Assembly: GCA_001579985.1 (NCBI GenBank)
Contig: LRSR01003609.1
Location: forward strand, 1 to 29,505
Length of the DNA: 29,505 nt
Source of the DNA: Hypsibius dujardini
Lineage: Eukaryota; Tardigrada; Eutardigrada; Parachela; Hypsibiidae
Direction: 5' to 3'
Below the pieces are notes generated by a model. It was not told the origin of the DNA and did no database searches. It saw only the letters and a program-made list of their open reading frames with translations. The position numbers were made by a program, and so were the translations under genes. Shown piece after piece: positions 1 to 12,800 of the stretch; within the stretch, counting starts at the first letter, position 1; every line of letters starts with the position of its first letter.

Positions 1-2280
1 GCAGGCAGAGACACTCCGTTCAGGCACGGGTACGACGACGGAGACAGACATTAGTACATACAAAAAGATTTCCAAATTTTCGTAACAGTTACAGTAAACA
101 AAACAATTTTACTAAGAACAGTTCGTTGAATTGAACAGATATTTAATAAAATAAATAGATATTTAGAAAAAAATAAGAGTTTTATAAGAATTTATAACGA
201 ATTCCCTTATAAAATATCTAGTAATTTATAAAATTATTAATAAAAATTGTAGGGATTTAAAAGCGATGTATTTAAAATAAAGACAGAGAAGGTTCGTCGT
301 GTGTCTGTGGGCATTTTTTCCCGAAAGCAAGTCATGGAAGGGTTAATCCTTCGTCATGACACTTAACCACCCGCGTTTTCGTGCGACCCAAAGTTTTTTT
401 CATTAACAGCAAACCCCGTGCTCGTTTAAGGATCTTCGCCCTCATAAAGGCCTCTTTTTACACATAAAATCGTCTCTGCTGCCTGAACGGCGATCGGAAG
501 GATCAGAAGGATCTCATTAGACGTGTTCAGCACTCATTAGCGATAAAAAGAGGGGGAAAAGAGTGTCGACTGGAGTGTTAAAAAGTACAGGGACGACAGC
601 TGTTACGCACAGCTCATAACTGGCCGTGAATGCGTTGACGTAATACTGCCTTTCCTTCGATCCCTCCAGTCAAGCAAGAAGAACCGGCAAACGAGGGAGA
701 CTTTGAAAAAACAAATAAAATACTTAATCACAGTTGATGGAGCTAGTCCAAGCCGAAGCTTCTCTTCACCCTCGCGGGCCTAGAATAAAGAAGCAAGGAG
801 CTTGCGGTTAATCTTTCACCCACAAGAAAGAGAGAGACAGAGGAGCGAGTAAGTGTTTCGTCAAGCGAACCAGACCGTATCCCGCAACATCACATAGGAC
901 CAATCCAATCCCGCGACCTCTAGCAGCACCGGAAGCCAAAAGCAAAGAATCATTTTGCCTGTCTCTCTGTGTTGTATTCTATAAACAGAGCAGAGCTCTT
1001 CCTTGCTTCCTTCCTTCTCCACTTTCGGTTGTCCTGTCAAGTCAAGGCATGGCATGCGATGGATGGGGATCATGTCGAGTAGAGCTCACTCACTCAACAT
1101 TTCCATATCGTATCTGCTTAGCGTACAATATATCCTGCTTTCCTCCCGCTGCCCACTTGTTAATATCTGTCTGTCTGTCTCCTAAATGCGGGACATATAT
1201 CCGGTTCCGTCCTTCCGTTCCCCCCATCTTGTTACATTATAATGCATCGCTAATCACTTTGACGAGGCAGCTGTCACTTTTTGGCAAGGCCTTCTCTTTT
1301 GCCTCAGCTCTCAAGACGATGACGACAGTTAAAAATCCTCCCCTTCCTCCAAAGACATCTCTTAAATCGATTGCCTAAATGACTCCCATGTGTATTGTCT
1401 ATCTGCCTGTCTGTCTATAACTAGCAGTTTGTCTGTCTGCCTGTCTGTCGGTCGGCCTGTCTGTCTGTCTGTCGGTCTCTCTCTTATACATCTCGTTGAC
1501 TGCTTGCCTCTCTGCCTGTCTACCTTTCTATCAGTCGTTGTCTGTCTCACTTCCCGTGTATGAGGTCCTTCTGTGTAACTTTTCGTGTAATCTCATTTCA
1601 CATTTTACGACTCATTCACGGGGGACTCCTTAAAAGACAACCATTATTGTGATTATCTCCTTTCTCCTGTCAAGAGAAGCGATACACTCTCTCCACTAAT
1701 CCCCGATCCGTTCAGCTAGCTCTCCCCCAATGTCAACAGGAACAGGAAAAAACCCCAAAACTTCTTGTAATCGATGCGAAGCGAATCGGGAGCTTGATTT
1801 GCATAACCTTTAAACTCTCGGCCGTCTTTATTTCAACTTTGTCTAGTGTATACTAGTTCAACCAGAAAGAAACGTCCTTCACAGTCAATCCTTCCAACCC
1901 AAGAGAGACAGGAGAGGGGAAATCCAGCAGACAAAGCATAATAAGAAGAAAAAAAGACCCTCATCAAGGGTCACTACCCATCCCACTACTTCCAGCCAAA
2001 CGGACAGACAAGAGAGCGCGCTCCAGGAGGGAAGTGGGAAAAAGAGACAGACAAGGGTCCGTTCCACGTGCAGACGTACTCCCACCCAATTAATTCCTCT
2101 AAAAAAAATCTCTCCTCTTCCCGATCGACACGCACCACGACGGGGGAATAAAGAAAAAACAACACCACGACTTTATCGATCTGACTCTTTTTTAAGATTA
2201 GGACAAAAAAGACCTCCCTATTATACCAATTAAACGTCCGGAAAAGTATTGACTTGATCAAGGTTCTCGCGCGGAAATAT
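1..2280. other. Left flank without a recognisable gene
   Basis: I see no coding exon I can support here. The first 300 bases are AT-rich. Positions about 1395-1550 are a degenerate CTGT/CTGC tetranucleotide tract. The part next to 2281 is presumably the 3' UTR of the minus-strand phosphatase gene. A minus-strand AATAAA (plus TTTATT at 1827-1832) could be its polyadenylation signal, about 450 bases past the stop, but this is a guess from one hexamer. Open frames in this stretch are low-complexity or short and resemble no protein family I know. Confidence 0.4.
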
Positions 2281-4063
2281 TCATTCCGCTCCGCCATGCC
2301 CGTTGACAGCGATGACAACGGCATCAGCGACCTCTGCAGGGGTAGGAGGAGGATACGACACTGTCTCATCGCCGTTTGTCTTGATCTTCTTGGAGCTCTT
2401 GTCTTCCTCTCCCATGTTGTCCCCATCGACTTCCTCGTGGACTCGCTTCTGACTAGCGCTGCTCAACGGGGTGGGACTGCTGACTGGCATCTCCTGCGCT
2501 CCATTGGGCGCCGGTTCTGGTTCCGGTTCGTTGAGGGGCAATGAGGTAGTGGGATGTCCGAAGCGGACAATCACTGCAACCCCGACAACGGGCGGTTAGT
2601 CAACAAGATCGGAAGACAAGGCGAACCAGTCGTAGGTAGAGTCAAAATAAGGTGAGTCAAGAGTCAGTGCATAAATAAGAGAGAAGTTCGGCCGTTTATA
2701 CTGGGAGACAGACAGACAGACATAGACGGAAGTAGTGAGACATATGGGTATTAGAGTAAGCAAAGATGAAGACAGATAGGTAAAGTGAACGATATAAAAC
2801 AAACAGACAGGCAGGCAGCCAGACAGGCATGGAAGTAGGCGCACAAATAAACAATGAAATAGGCAGATAGAAAAGCAGACAGGGAAGGAGACAGGTAAAA
2901 AGATAAACGGTGAAACAGACAGATAGACAACCGACAGACAAACAGATAGTCAGTCGGACAGATAGGTATGAAAGTAGTCAGGCATAAAGATAGATATGGA
3001 AGCAGGCAGACAACTAGACAAAGAAGTAGGCAGATAAAAAAGCAGTCACAGAAGGAGGAAAGCGAAAAGATAAGCGAAGAGACAGACAGAGTAGACAAAG
3101 AGACAAAAACACCCTAGCATCGACATGCAAGTAAACACATAGATACAGAAGAAAATTGACGGGGCAGACAAACAACAAGGTCCTAAAAGTAGACATACAG
3201 AGACAAGCGAGTAATTAGAAAGACCAACAACCATGCAAGTAGACGATCAGTCAGATACAGACAAGAAAACAGACCGATAGAATGGCCGACCGACAAATCG
3301 ACGTTTTTAGTTTATCTATGTCTTACCGCATGTGCAGTTATCCATTCCAGTTCCATCGCCACCGGAAGTGGGCGCGATCACTGTGTCGAACAACTGAAAT
3401 GACCAAGCAGACAACTCATACAGTACATGCACAGACAAAGGTTACCTCAGTCTCACACCACACGTTTCATGCTGCCAGGGATGGCAATTCCCTGTCACTT
3501 GCATTTGAGGTAACGATTGCCACTTTATAAATGGTTCACTTGAAAAGAGATCATTGAATAATCTGTCACTCGGTTAGAAATCACAACACATACCTCTTCG
3601 CAAATCTTGCTGAGGCTTCCGGGAGGTCGCTTGTCGATCCGCTGTCGCACAAAGTCAATCACCTGTTGGCTGCTCATCGAATTCCTACCATATATAACGT
3701 AATAAGTCTTACAGGCTAGGCAAAAGTGAAGTCAAATTACCCAAAAAAATTAATCAGAAACTAGAAACTACTTACCAGATGCCGTCACAGGCAATGACCA
3801 AGAACTGATGGGAGGAATTAAGTTGGAGTGTCTTGATGTCCGGCTTGGCGGAAATCATCTGTTCGCTGAGATCGAGAGCCACGTTGCCCTTGTAGTTGTG
3901 ATCGCCTATAAAAAGCCACCACATCAATCAGACATGCTCTTTTTGGGGCTCTCTTTTTATTTAGATATAACCTTCTTTTCACAGTTGTTTGAATAACGGC
4001 TCTGCCTTTAAATAAAATTAAAAAAAACATTTCTCGTCGATATTAAAAGACACATCTTTTAGA

Positions 4064-4102
<39 letters not shown>

Positions 4103-7100
4103 AATTATATTTAAAATAAAATGGCCAATTTTAAATAAAAATACTATTAAATTAAACTTGCCATTTTATTCAAATAAAATAAACACTTTAAATAAAACGC
4201 AATTCATATGAAATAAGCATTTTGTAGGTATTATCACCGAAAGAATTGGAATAACAGTAACGCAAACAAATAATCAATTGGAGAACAACTGATGAACTGT
4301 AATTTAACACCGATTGGGCAATCAATCAATCAATGCATTCTCAGCATGCAAAAAGGGGGTGTCTATATTTATATAAATGACTTCGCGGACGTGCCAAGTG
4401 AATTTAAATATAATATAAAATATCCCAGATACGTTTCCCAATTTCGTTACTAAAATAACATTTGAAATATATTTAAACAAGACTAGAGTTGTCTGCCCAT
4501 ACCAAGAGCACGGGAGAGGTTGAGGCCGTTGTTGACACGACCGTCGGCTGTCACCTTCCCTCCCGCCTTATAGATGCGGGCAGTCTCCAGCGGATCCTCC
4601 GGCTTGTGATCGAAGCTCATCTCGATGGCCTTTCCGTCTTGACACACTACACAAACAACAACAGAGCACAAAATCCAATCACCAATCAATGGGAAAACAG
4701 GAGAGAGGACCGACTAACACGAGATTCGGATGGCAAAAACTAAAATTAGTTATAACTTTTTTTCACTTGAGTAAAATTATATATCAATACCAGTTTTCTA
4801 TAAAAAAAAGGTTTGGATGATTCTGAACAGAATTTGTGAAAATAATCCCTTGCGAGACTTGGACTGACTCACCGACGCAACGGGAATCCCCGGCATTGGC
4901 TACATAGAGAATGTCGTCCTTGATGAAGGCCACACACGCCGTCGCACCGCTGTCAAAGCCCGACTATCCCATTCAACAAAGTAAATGACATATCAGCCAG
5001 AGCAGAAGAAAAGTTCACAAAATGGGAGACAGACATACCACCATCGACTGGCCCATGGCTCCGCCGCCATATTCCAACAGACCCGGGGCGAGAAGCATCC
5101 GACGGGCCGCACTGAAACAAATGAAATTTCAATAGCAAAATCAAACTCCATTAACACAGAAATAGCTTACATACCCATTTTGGGGAGATACAGAAGTGGG
5201 ATCGTCCTCCCAGTCGTCTTCGTCGTCATCATCACTGTCCATCTGCCCGTTCTCCGGGTTGTATTCCTCGTCGTCCTCATCCGCTTCATCGCCCCCGCCG
5301 TTGCCGATGAGATGGTCCACTGCACTGCCCGACCCGGTGGACGTCGAAGCAGAAGATCCTGCTTCTGCCAAAGAGCTGCAACCAGCAGATGATGAAGCCG
5401 CCGAACTAACAGCAGCCGCGATCGAGGGCTTGTCTGCGGCGTCATCATCGATAATCACCGACTTGGCTGCAGTACTGCTCGCCGAGGCTCCTTCCACAGA
5501 TGAAGCACCTACCAACGCACAAAGTATGAGAAAAGGCAGCCAGACAGATAAGCAGACATATAGCCAGCTCAACAGACACCCAGACACATAGACAGACAGA
5601 CAGCTCAACAGACAATCAGACTTACACAGTAAGCAAGTGATCAGGCAGAAAAACATAAGCATATACAGCAGCTCCCCAGATGGACAAACGAATGTACAGG
5701 TAGCACAATAGATAGACAGGTAGACAGACACAACTGCGCCTACGCAGACAGAAAACAGACGTATAGGCAGCTTAACAATCAAGACATATCAAGGGACAAC
5801 TACAGGCAGCCAAGAACTTGTAGAACAAGGCGCGATGATTTACGCAGCCAAACAGGGAGACACGCGGGCATATAGGCATCTGAACAGAGACAATCATAAA
5901 TATAAGCAGCTCAACAGACATTCAAGCACATCGGCAGTCAACAAATTATTGTAAAGTTCCGACCACATGATGCTGAATTTCAAATCCACCATATATTATG
6001 ACTGCAGTGAAGCACAGTGTGTGTAGTCATAATGTTGTAACCAACAGACAAGAACTACACCATCATAAACAAACCGACAGGCAACCCAACAGTCAGACAA
6101 GTAGATACACAAATATGCAGAACGAACCGATAGACAAGCAAATGAAGCAGGCAAACAGCGTGAAAAGAAAAACTTACCGTTCTGCTGAGTTGGAGCATTA
6201 GCGTCGGCGAGCGGGGCAGCAGAACCAAAACCTGTCGACAAATTCACTTTGCAACACGGCAGACAGTTCGTCCAATCAGTACAAAACTAATGTCTGAAAC
6301 CATCCTTCGAAGTAGAGAGACGGGTATCTTACCTGTGCCAGCTTTGGAATCTTCCGGGGTGCTCTCCTGGCCAAATGCTTCCGACAAATGATTCAATACG
6401 ACCTTTCGCAGCGCCTCCTGGTCGCTTTTTGCAATCTCCGCAGCCCCGTAACTGTCGCCGCGTCTGATGGGAGGAAGTCCAGTGACAGCCGGAGCGACGT
6501 CTTCATCATCCTGTGAGTCTGCGTCGGTCGAATCCGCTTCCTCTGTCTCATTTCCATCCTCTTTCTCCTCCTCGTCATCATCATCATCGCTGTCAGAGTC
6601 GACATCCATGCCATTGACTTTGGCCACCGCGTTGCGGAGAAGTTGAGCCATATCGAGACCGAGGCCGCCGGCGCCGACTCGCTTGATGACCTCCTCCACC
6701 GACTCGTCCGCTTCATCCAACAGGTCCGCCAGTTCTTCTTCCTCCTCCTCACTGCTGGAACTGTCCCCGTCAGCCTTATCGCCTGTGCCGTACACCCAAA
6801 AAAATAGCGCTTCAAACAATGATCAATGTAAGATGGATCCGCACAGCTAGACAAGCACGCACAAAGACAAGTCAAATTAAAAATTTAACAAAAACACACA
6901 AAAGGATATAAATAAAATAAAGAAATAAATCAAGTAAAATGAAAAGTAAAGGAAAATAAGGAAAATAAGGAAAACAAACAAAACAAAAACAAAAAAAGAT
7001 ACAAATGTATTAAAACAAGTAACATTAAAATGAATAAAGATAAAATACAAATACAGATAAATAATAAATAAACACAAATAACTAGATAAGTAAATGAATA

Positions 7101-8973
7101 AAGACAGGAAAACATAAGATTATTCAATATAAATAAATAAATAAAAATTAAATGAATGAACGATAATTAAAGACGGAAAAACTAATTTTAGTTGATTAAA
7201 AAAACTAATGACTTCAATTTAGTTTTTGAGTACTGCAACTAAAGCTTGCAGTTTAGTATTAGTTGACAATCGCTGACTATTGTTTCCCCATCTAGATTAA
7301 ATCTCTAGTGGCTAAAGCTGCTCGATTAGTTTTTTTAGGATAAAAAATAAGAAATAAATGAAGAAAGCTTAAATTTAAGTTTTTTAAAGCTAAATAAAAA
7401 GAACAAAAAAATGAAACACTATAAAATTTAATTTGGTTTAGTTAATTATAATTAATTTTTAGTTGAGTTTTGCGAAGACTAAAAGCAACGTAGTTTGCGG
7501 AAAAGATTGTCTAATCCAACGGGTAGACAAAAAGGGCGTGTCATTTCATTACCGGCTTCAGAATCACTTTTGGAGAGCGCCTTGAGGATCTCCATGATGT
7601 GCGGCTCTCGTAGCAATGCGTCAAAAGAGAGGAACGCCTCCACGAGAGCGCCCTCGTAGTCGCCCTGCTTGTACTTGTCCAGCGACTTAATGTGATTACC
7701 CATATGAAGAGCCGCATACTTCGCCACCTACAAAAGAAAAACAACGATATACAATAGAAATAATAAATGTAAATTAAACAAACGTTTTAAACGATATTCA
7801 ACAAATTTATTTAATTTTAATAGCAAATATTAAACAACTTAAACAAACCTCTCGAACAAAATCAAACAAAATTAATTAAATATTTATCACTTAAACAACT
7901 GCCGGTGTTCAAATTAAAGCACACCTCCAGACGTTTTTTTAAATGGCAAAAACATTTTCAAACCCTATCTCTCTTTAAATAATTTCACTCAAGTGAAATA
8001 TTATGGCAGACTTAAGTGAAGAGAAAGGAGCAATGAATCCATCAATCAATGCCACCGTCGCGTGAAGGTTGTTGAACCAGCTTACCTCTGCTCCCCCATG
8101 CCCATCGAAGACGGCAAACAGCATTGATTTCTGGTCGAAATTCAGATTAGCCACATGAGCATCCTCCTGGGAGATCCGCCAGCCCTGCATGGCACCTGCG
8201 ACAGCCGAAAAGAGTTCGTCAAACCCGGTTGACTGCCTGACTGACGAAAAGTGATGGAGTCAATAGGCTAAACATTGATTGTTGATTGGCTGATACGCAT
8301 ATGACCAAAATGCTTGTCTGACAGAGTCAAGCCCTTAGCTCGTTCAGTGAGTTGCCTCATGCACTAGCCGACCTGAATGACTTGACTCGGTGGGACAAAC
8401 ATGGTATCTATAGTCCCCGAAAAGGGAAAAATGTTACTTGTATTCGCAAAGTGATTGCTTCGTTATAAATGATACGTCAACATGCGCTGTTTGTTGTTCA
8501 AAATACGGCTAAGTAAAACAAGTCCATCAAACGAACGATGAAAAACAAAAAGGCAACACATGCCAGGTAATATCGATTGATCGCTTGATTAACGGAAAGT
8601 CACACAGCTTGATTGAAAGCATCGATTGATCGGTTCATTAACGAAAAGTCACACAGCTTGATTGAAAGCATCAATTGATCGGTTGATTAACGAAACGTCA
8701 CACAGCTTGATTGAAGGCATCGATTGATCGGTTGATTGGACACTTAAATCCCAGGAAAAAATTCCCTGCACTCCTATCTTCTACCGGCCAAATGTTCTCC
8801 ACTTACTAGCACCAAAATCCACCAGGTCTTGGCTTCCATCGTCCGACTCCTTCTCGCGGACCTACAAAGAGCACACGATAAAGCAATGAGAAAATGAAAT
8901 GTTCGAACAAAAGTTACGTTATTTTTTCCGTTTTTCCCTCTGGGTTTACCGGCTGAGACAGGTACGATCCCAT
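2281..8973 (-). CDS. PPM1G: PPM1G-type protein phosphatase (PP2C family), complete, 14 coding exons
   Basis: Mn/Mg-dependent Ser/Thr phosphatase of the PPM1G (PP2C-gamma) type, in animals a nuclear enzyme linked to splicing factors and histone exchange. Exons on the minus strand: 8973-8950, 8861-8807, 8195-8086, 7727-7553, 6782-6333, 6231-6178, 5508-5175, 5111-5039, 4963-4873, 4646-4503, 3905-3776, 3684-3594, 3393-3327, 2573-2281. All junctions are GT-AG with matching phase and sum to 2091 nt, 696 aa (human 546). The N-terminus MGSYLSQP matches the family (MGAYLSQP in human), which fixes the start. PP2C motifs: [14 protein letters not shown] (27-40), FDGHGG (56-61), SGFDSGATA (426-434), AGDSR (449-453), DHKPED (468-473), [13 protein letters not shown] across an intron, ACDGIW (D544), GGDGTGMDN (D595). 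All expected metal-binding aspartates are present. Residues about 122-400 are an acidic insertion, as in PPM1G but longer. The tail has a Lys-rich KKIK segment, a likely nuclear signal. The gene diverges from the winged-helix gene. Confidence 0.95.
2700..3290. repeat. Degenerate ACAG/ACAT tetranucleotide array, intron 13 of PPM1G
   Basis: Dense GACAGACAGATAGGCAG-like words on the plus strand, heavily mutated. The array fills most of the last intron and reads CUGU on the PPM1G transcript. Several long minus-strand open frames here are artefacts of the repeat, giving Cys/Leu/Ser-rich translations. Confidence 0.85.
4063..4101. repeat. (ATT)n microsatellite
   Basis: An almost perfect run of ATT trinucleotides in the AT-rich intron 10 of PPM1G (3906-4502). 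The rest of this intron is AT-rich unique sequence in which I see no gene. Confidence 0.9.
5525..6140. repeat. Degenerate ACAG-rich array, intron 6 of PPM1G
   Basis: Plus-strand words such as CAGACAGATAAGCAGACA and GACAGACAGACAG recur through most of the intron between the 6178 and 5508 exon edges. It reads CUGU on the transcript. No coding exon is seen inside. Confidence 0.8.
6783..7552. other. AT-rich intron 4 of PPM1G, no gene seen
   Basis: A long A-rich, T-rich stretch with AAATAAATA words on the plus strand. The minus-strand frames are Phe/Leu/Ile/Tyr-rich translations of this composition and not proteins. No repeat family is recognised. Confidence 0.6.
8572..8740. repeat. 49-bp tandem repeat, about 3.4 copies, PPM1G intron 2
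   Basis: The word ATCGATTGATCG (one copy ATCAATTGATCG) recurs at 8572, 8621, 8670 and 8719, exactly 49 bases apart. The shared body contains GTCACACAGCTTGATTGAAAGC. Copies differ by only a few substitutions, so the array is fairly young. It lies in the 8196-8806 intron, which otherwise has no feature I can name. Confidence 0.9.
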
Positions 8974-9428
8974 GGCTGCAACTGCCGCCTCAAGAGATCA
9001 AAGAACGCACAAAAAAGTCCTCTTTCCTTCCGGCGCGGTGGGAAGTTCGTGGGGAGCAACCGGTGCGGGTAATTTCCAGCAAGAACCACGAGGAACCCAC
9101 AAAATGGCCGAAATTGATGAAAATTCAATCGATTAAAACGGCCTTTCAATCGTCATGCCAAGTTCGCCGTTTCTAAAAATTAATAACGCATTAATTTTAA
9201 AATACAGCTGCAAAAAATGGCCGACCACAGGCAAAAACGCGAGAGGAAAATGTGCGGAAGATGTGAGTTTTCTTTCTCTCTCGTCTTTTTCTCGCCAATG
9301 TTTTCGTTCGAACCGAACTGAATTGAATGGAATAAACCGGATTGCACGCAGGTTTGCACGCAATAAATCAATCATATTAGGAAGGAAAGACTTCGTCGGC
9401 CTTACGCCTACCACGGCCCTATTCACAC

Positions 9429-9436
9429 TGACGTCA
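9429..9436. promoter_or_regulatory. CRE-like palindrome TGACGTCA
   Basis: A perfect 8-base match to the CREB/ATF consensus inside the divergent promoter interval, about 390 bases upstream of the winged-helix start codon and 460 upstream of the PPM1G start. The match is seen; function is inferred from location. Confidence 0.45.
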
Positions 9437-9538
9437 TTGAAATAGAAGGCATACGCCGACTTGCTCCCTAGATGCTGGAAAATACATGGCCAAACCCCGT
9501 GAACCCCTTTGAACCGTGGCCGAGCAATATATGGCTAC

Positions 9539-9578
9539 GTAGGAGCAACTCCTACTCTTATGTAGGAGCAACTCCTAC
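9539..9578. repeat. Duplicated 17-base palindrome
   Basis: GTAGGAGCAACTCCTAC occurs at 9539-9555 and again at 9562-9578. Each copy is a 7-bp stem with a 3-base loop, and the period is 23 bases. It sits in the divergent promoter interval and could be a paired binding site for a dimeric factor or merely a small repeat. Confidence 0.7.
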
Positions 9579-9824
9579 GCTTATGTTGTGATATTATGAG
9601 TCCACTTGATCAGCCCAGGGTTTTGACCAATGTTTGGAAAATCAAAACAAGTTCAAAATTCGGACATTTTGAAACGTATTTTCTTTCCTTTTTTCGGTTG
9701 TTGCCGCGTTGCATTGCATCTCTTTTTGTATAGCAAGTATACATCTGGAAATTTATAATGTGGGAATTAATCAGTTCGTTGAGTTGAGCTTGCATTTTTG
9801 AGGAATAATTGCCCGTTTTGGGCA

Positions 9825-12800
9825 ATGGAGAAGTCCCCAAGTACGAGTGTAAGCCCTATAAGGGGGATTATCGAGCCGGGTCTTCTCGATTTATTTAAGG
9901 ATTCCATCAGACGGATCAAGAATCAAAAACAGCGACCCAGTTTCGATCGCATTGCTCAAACGCTTAAGGTACTCGCTCACTCACTGACTTTGTCGGTAGT
10001 TCAATCGATTGATTGAACGATTGATTGACTGGAGAAATTATTCGCTATAACGATTAAACGGTTGATTAAATGATCCAAGCGATTTTATACTCTACACTGC
10101 ATTTAGCTGCCTGGCGCGAGTGCTGTTTTAACACTTTATGGTATCCTGAGCGAAGATTTTGTCCACTAGAACAGCAAAAATAATTTTTTAGCCTCGCGCT
10201 TTGCGTTACGGACCTTACGGTATATTATAATGTGATTCCCCACAAACTTTAAATTGAACGAAGGGTAGAGGAACATTGAAGAACCAAAAAGCTGGATTAA
10301 AAAACGAAAAAGCTGGGTCGATGCTCGATCGTACTCAGATTTATACATTTCGACGTAATCACATTGCTCACGAAAATGTTTTACGAAGGTTTGGTGAAAG
10401 TGGTCGATTGATTGGTTGATAGCTGACAATCGTACAGGATGCATGGTTGGTAGAGCCCTGCGTGGTTAGAAAAATTGAACCGCAGCCCGCACCGCGACCT
10501 ATTTTGTAAACCGCGGCCCGCACTGCACCGCGGGCAACCCTTAAAACCGCACCGCCGCAGCCCGCGGGCTGGCACCCTCAAACTGCAAACCGCAAACCGC
10601 ACCGCCAATTTTAGAACTTACTAAAACTTATCACGATGACTATACACAAAACAGAATGTCATCCGCCTTGTCAGACTCCAGACTCGAGCGTTCGTCATCA
10701 ATGAGAAAGCCGGCTTTGCTTAACAGCCGTTCACTCGTAACACTACCAACCAGCAGGAGTTGCAAGATATTTCTATTTTAGACAGCATCACAAAGTGTGC
10801 ATTGCTAAAGTGTCAGACACTACGAAATACGAAGCACAGGAATATTTTGGTTCGAATTCGGAACATCAGGCTTGTTAAAATGCCGTTCCATTTTAAAGTC
10901 TGTACACCGCATCAGGGCGCTTTTCAGTACTGTACTGTCGCGTGGAAGTGGTGAGAGCGGCGTTCGTTTTGAATGATGTTCCCTAGCATGTAGTGAACGC
11001 CGCTCCCACCACTTCCATGCGGCACTACAAATACGTTAACAAATCAGATGGTTTTACAGCTCCTGCCTCTGTGCGATAGTGGAGAACTGATTGATTGCAA
11101 TGTTTTTTTAAGCTATCAGAAAAGCGGCAAGTGCGATTTGCGGCGGATTTAAATAGTCTAACCGCAACCGCGAAGATGGAAACCGCGTTGCGGTTTGCAG
11201 GGCTCTAATGGTTAGGGCTATCCAGATCGGTTAATTTATTGACTGATTGTTGAAGGTTTTTTGACGATTTCGACGTAATCAAGTTTTAGTGAGTATTGCT
11301 CAATAAGAACGTTAAACACAAAACTAAAAACATCCTAATTGATAGATTTTTTTAGATTTGTTATTGATTTTCCTTTATTTTAATTGATACTGTGTGTGAG
11401 TTCAGCTTAGCTTTCGGGGGCAAAGACATAAAAAGTAACATACAACGACATTCCTGATTGATTGATTGATGGAGTGATGGATTGATTGATTGATACTTCA
11501 ACCTGGCTGCATTTCGTGCAAATAGAATGGCTGAATTAATGCCTTTCCTCTCCTTCTCTGCACTTACGTGCGATCTTACTGGAGAACAACGTTAGACTCG
11601 CATCAGGATTGGAAAAAAGTTAAATTTCCTTTTTACCTTATTTTACAATGTCGTATTTATAGTACAGTAATGGTAATTGGTAACTATTAAAGTTATTAAA
11701 GTTATTATTGAAATTATTAAAGTGTAAATAGTGATAAAGAATTAAAAAATAAGAGTCGTACATGTGCATTAGTGAATCGCTTGTTAAAGTAGATAAGAGA
11801 CTGGCTTTATATAAATCGTGATTTATTGTCGTGCTTTAGACTCACCATGACCAAGCAGACCGACTGAAGATCAAGTCAAACTTGTATTTTGCTATCCGGG
11901 ATGGACTTCTTCTTCCGGTATGGACGAAAGGCCAGGAGTGCTACAAGGATCCGGAAAATCTCAAGTCCCTTCGCAAGTTTCAAGTCCAGACACCGGCTGA
12001 CATTCGACGAGCCGTTAAGGCTGCTGTCCGTGAAATCGGCGATCCTCTCGGATCCAAAGTGACAACAATCACCAACTATGTCCGATACTCTTTCTCGTAA
12101 GAAGTTAATCTTTCCCGGCCTTGACTGTGTCTGCTTATCTGCCCGTGTCTCTGTAGTTTGTCTGTGTATCGATACCTCTATCTTGCTCTGCCTCTCTTGA
12201 TTGTCTGTCTGTCTGCTTTTCTGTTTTATCTGTCTGTCTGCTTGTCTGTCTGCTTACCTGTCTGCTTGTCTGTCTATCTCTCCATCCATCCATCCGTCTG
12301 TCAGTCTGTCTTTCTGTTTGCATGTCTGCCTGTGTGTCTACTTGTCTGTTTGTCTGTCTTTCTCAGCCTCTATGGTTGTCTGTCTCTCTTCTTATCTGTC
12401 TATATTTTGCATGTAGCTCAGTCTAATTTTTTTGTTTCCTTGAGGATCCGCACTCCAAACGATCTTGACGCGGGCGTCTTAAGCGCTGTTGCCATTCTCA
12501 CCGGGAAAGGTGATCTGATCAAAGTGGCCGAGCGGTACCGCTCCTGTCATATTGCTGCCTCAGACAGCTCCACTCAGCACAACGGATGCGATTCAGCCAG
12601 CACCCTTCTGGATGCCGAAGAGGAGGACGATAGCGATGAAATGGTGCCCACGACGTCTTCCTCCTCATCAAGGCGATCATTGAACCTCGAGCCGGCACCG
12701 TCTTCCTCCGGCAATGCCACCAGCAACAACTCTCTGACGAAAAGTGCACTACCGTCATCCGGTGGGAAAAACGGGAATGATGAGGTTTCTACGGCGGACA

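Larger units (their letters stand above)
8974..9824. promoter_or_regulatory. Divergent promoter interval between PPM1G and the winged-helix gene
   Basis: About 850 bases separate the two start codons, which face away from each other, so this interval must hold both 5' UTRs and both promoters. It contains a perfect CRE-type palindrome TGACGTCA (9429-9436) and a duplicated short palindrome (9539-9578). I see no TATA box placed to decide a transcription start. Both-strand open frames around 9155-9445 do not resemble known proteins. Confidence 0.55.
9969..11839. other. Intron 1 of the winged-helix gene
   Basis: Apart from the hAT copy at 10451-11207, this intron holds TTGATTGATTG-type runs (about 9999-10030, 10403-10420, 11453-11493) and an ATTAAAGTTATT-rich stretch (about 11690-11725). 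No other exon is seen. Confidence 0.6.

Noticed and set aside
1049-1378. A 109-codon plus-strand frame near the left edge
   Set aside because: It has no recognisable domain, includes repeat-like CTGT sequence, and offers no splice partner I can identify.
2596-3234. Several overlapping minus-strand open frames giving Cys/Leu/Ser-rich proteins with apparent membrane segments
   Set aside because: They are translations of the degenerate CTGT array in PPM1G intron 13; every frame of such a repeat looks like a hydrophobic Cys-rich protein.
5141-5782. A 213-codon minus-strand frame taken as one gene
   Set aside because: Only 5508-5175 is coding, as PPM1G exon 7; the rest is intron and CTGT repeat.
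6877-7127. Phe/Leu/Tyr-rich minus-strand frames resembling membrane proteins
   Set aside because: Caused by A-rich intron composition; no family match and flanked by well-supported PPM1G exons.
12158-12440. Upstream extension of the 12445 exon as a signal peptide or membrane region
   Set aside because: It is the CTGT repeat read in frame; a consensus acceptor before 12445 joins in phase to the 12096 donor and continues the winged helix.
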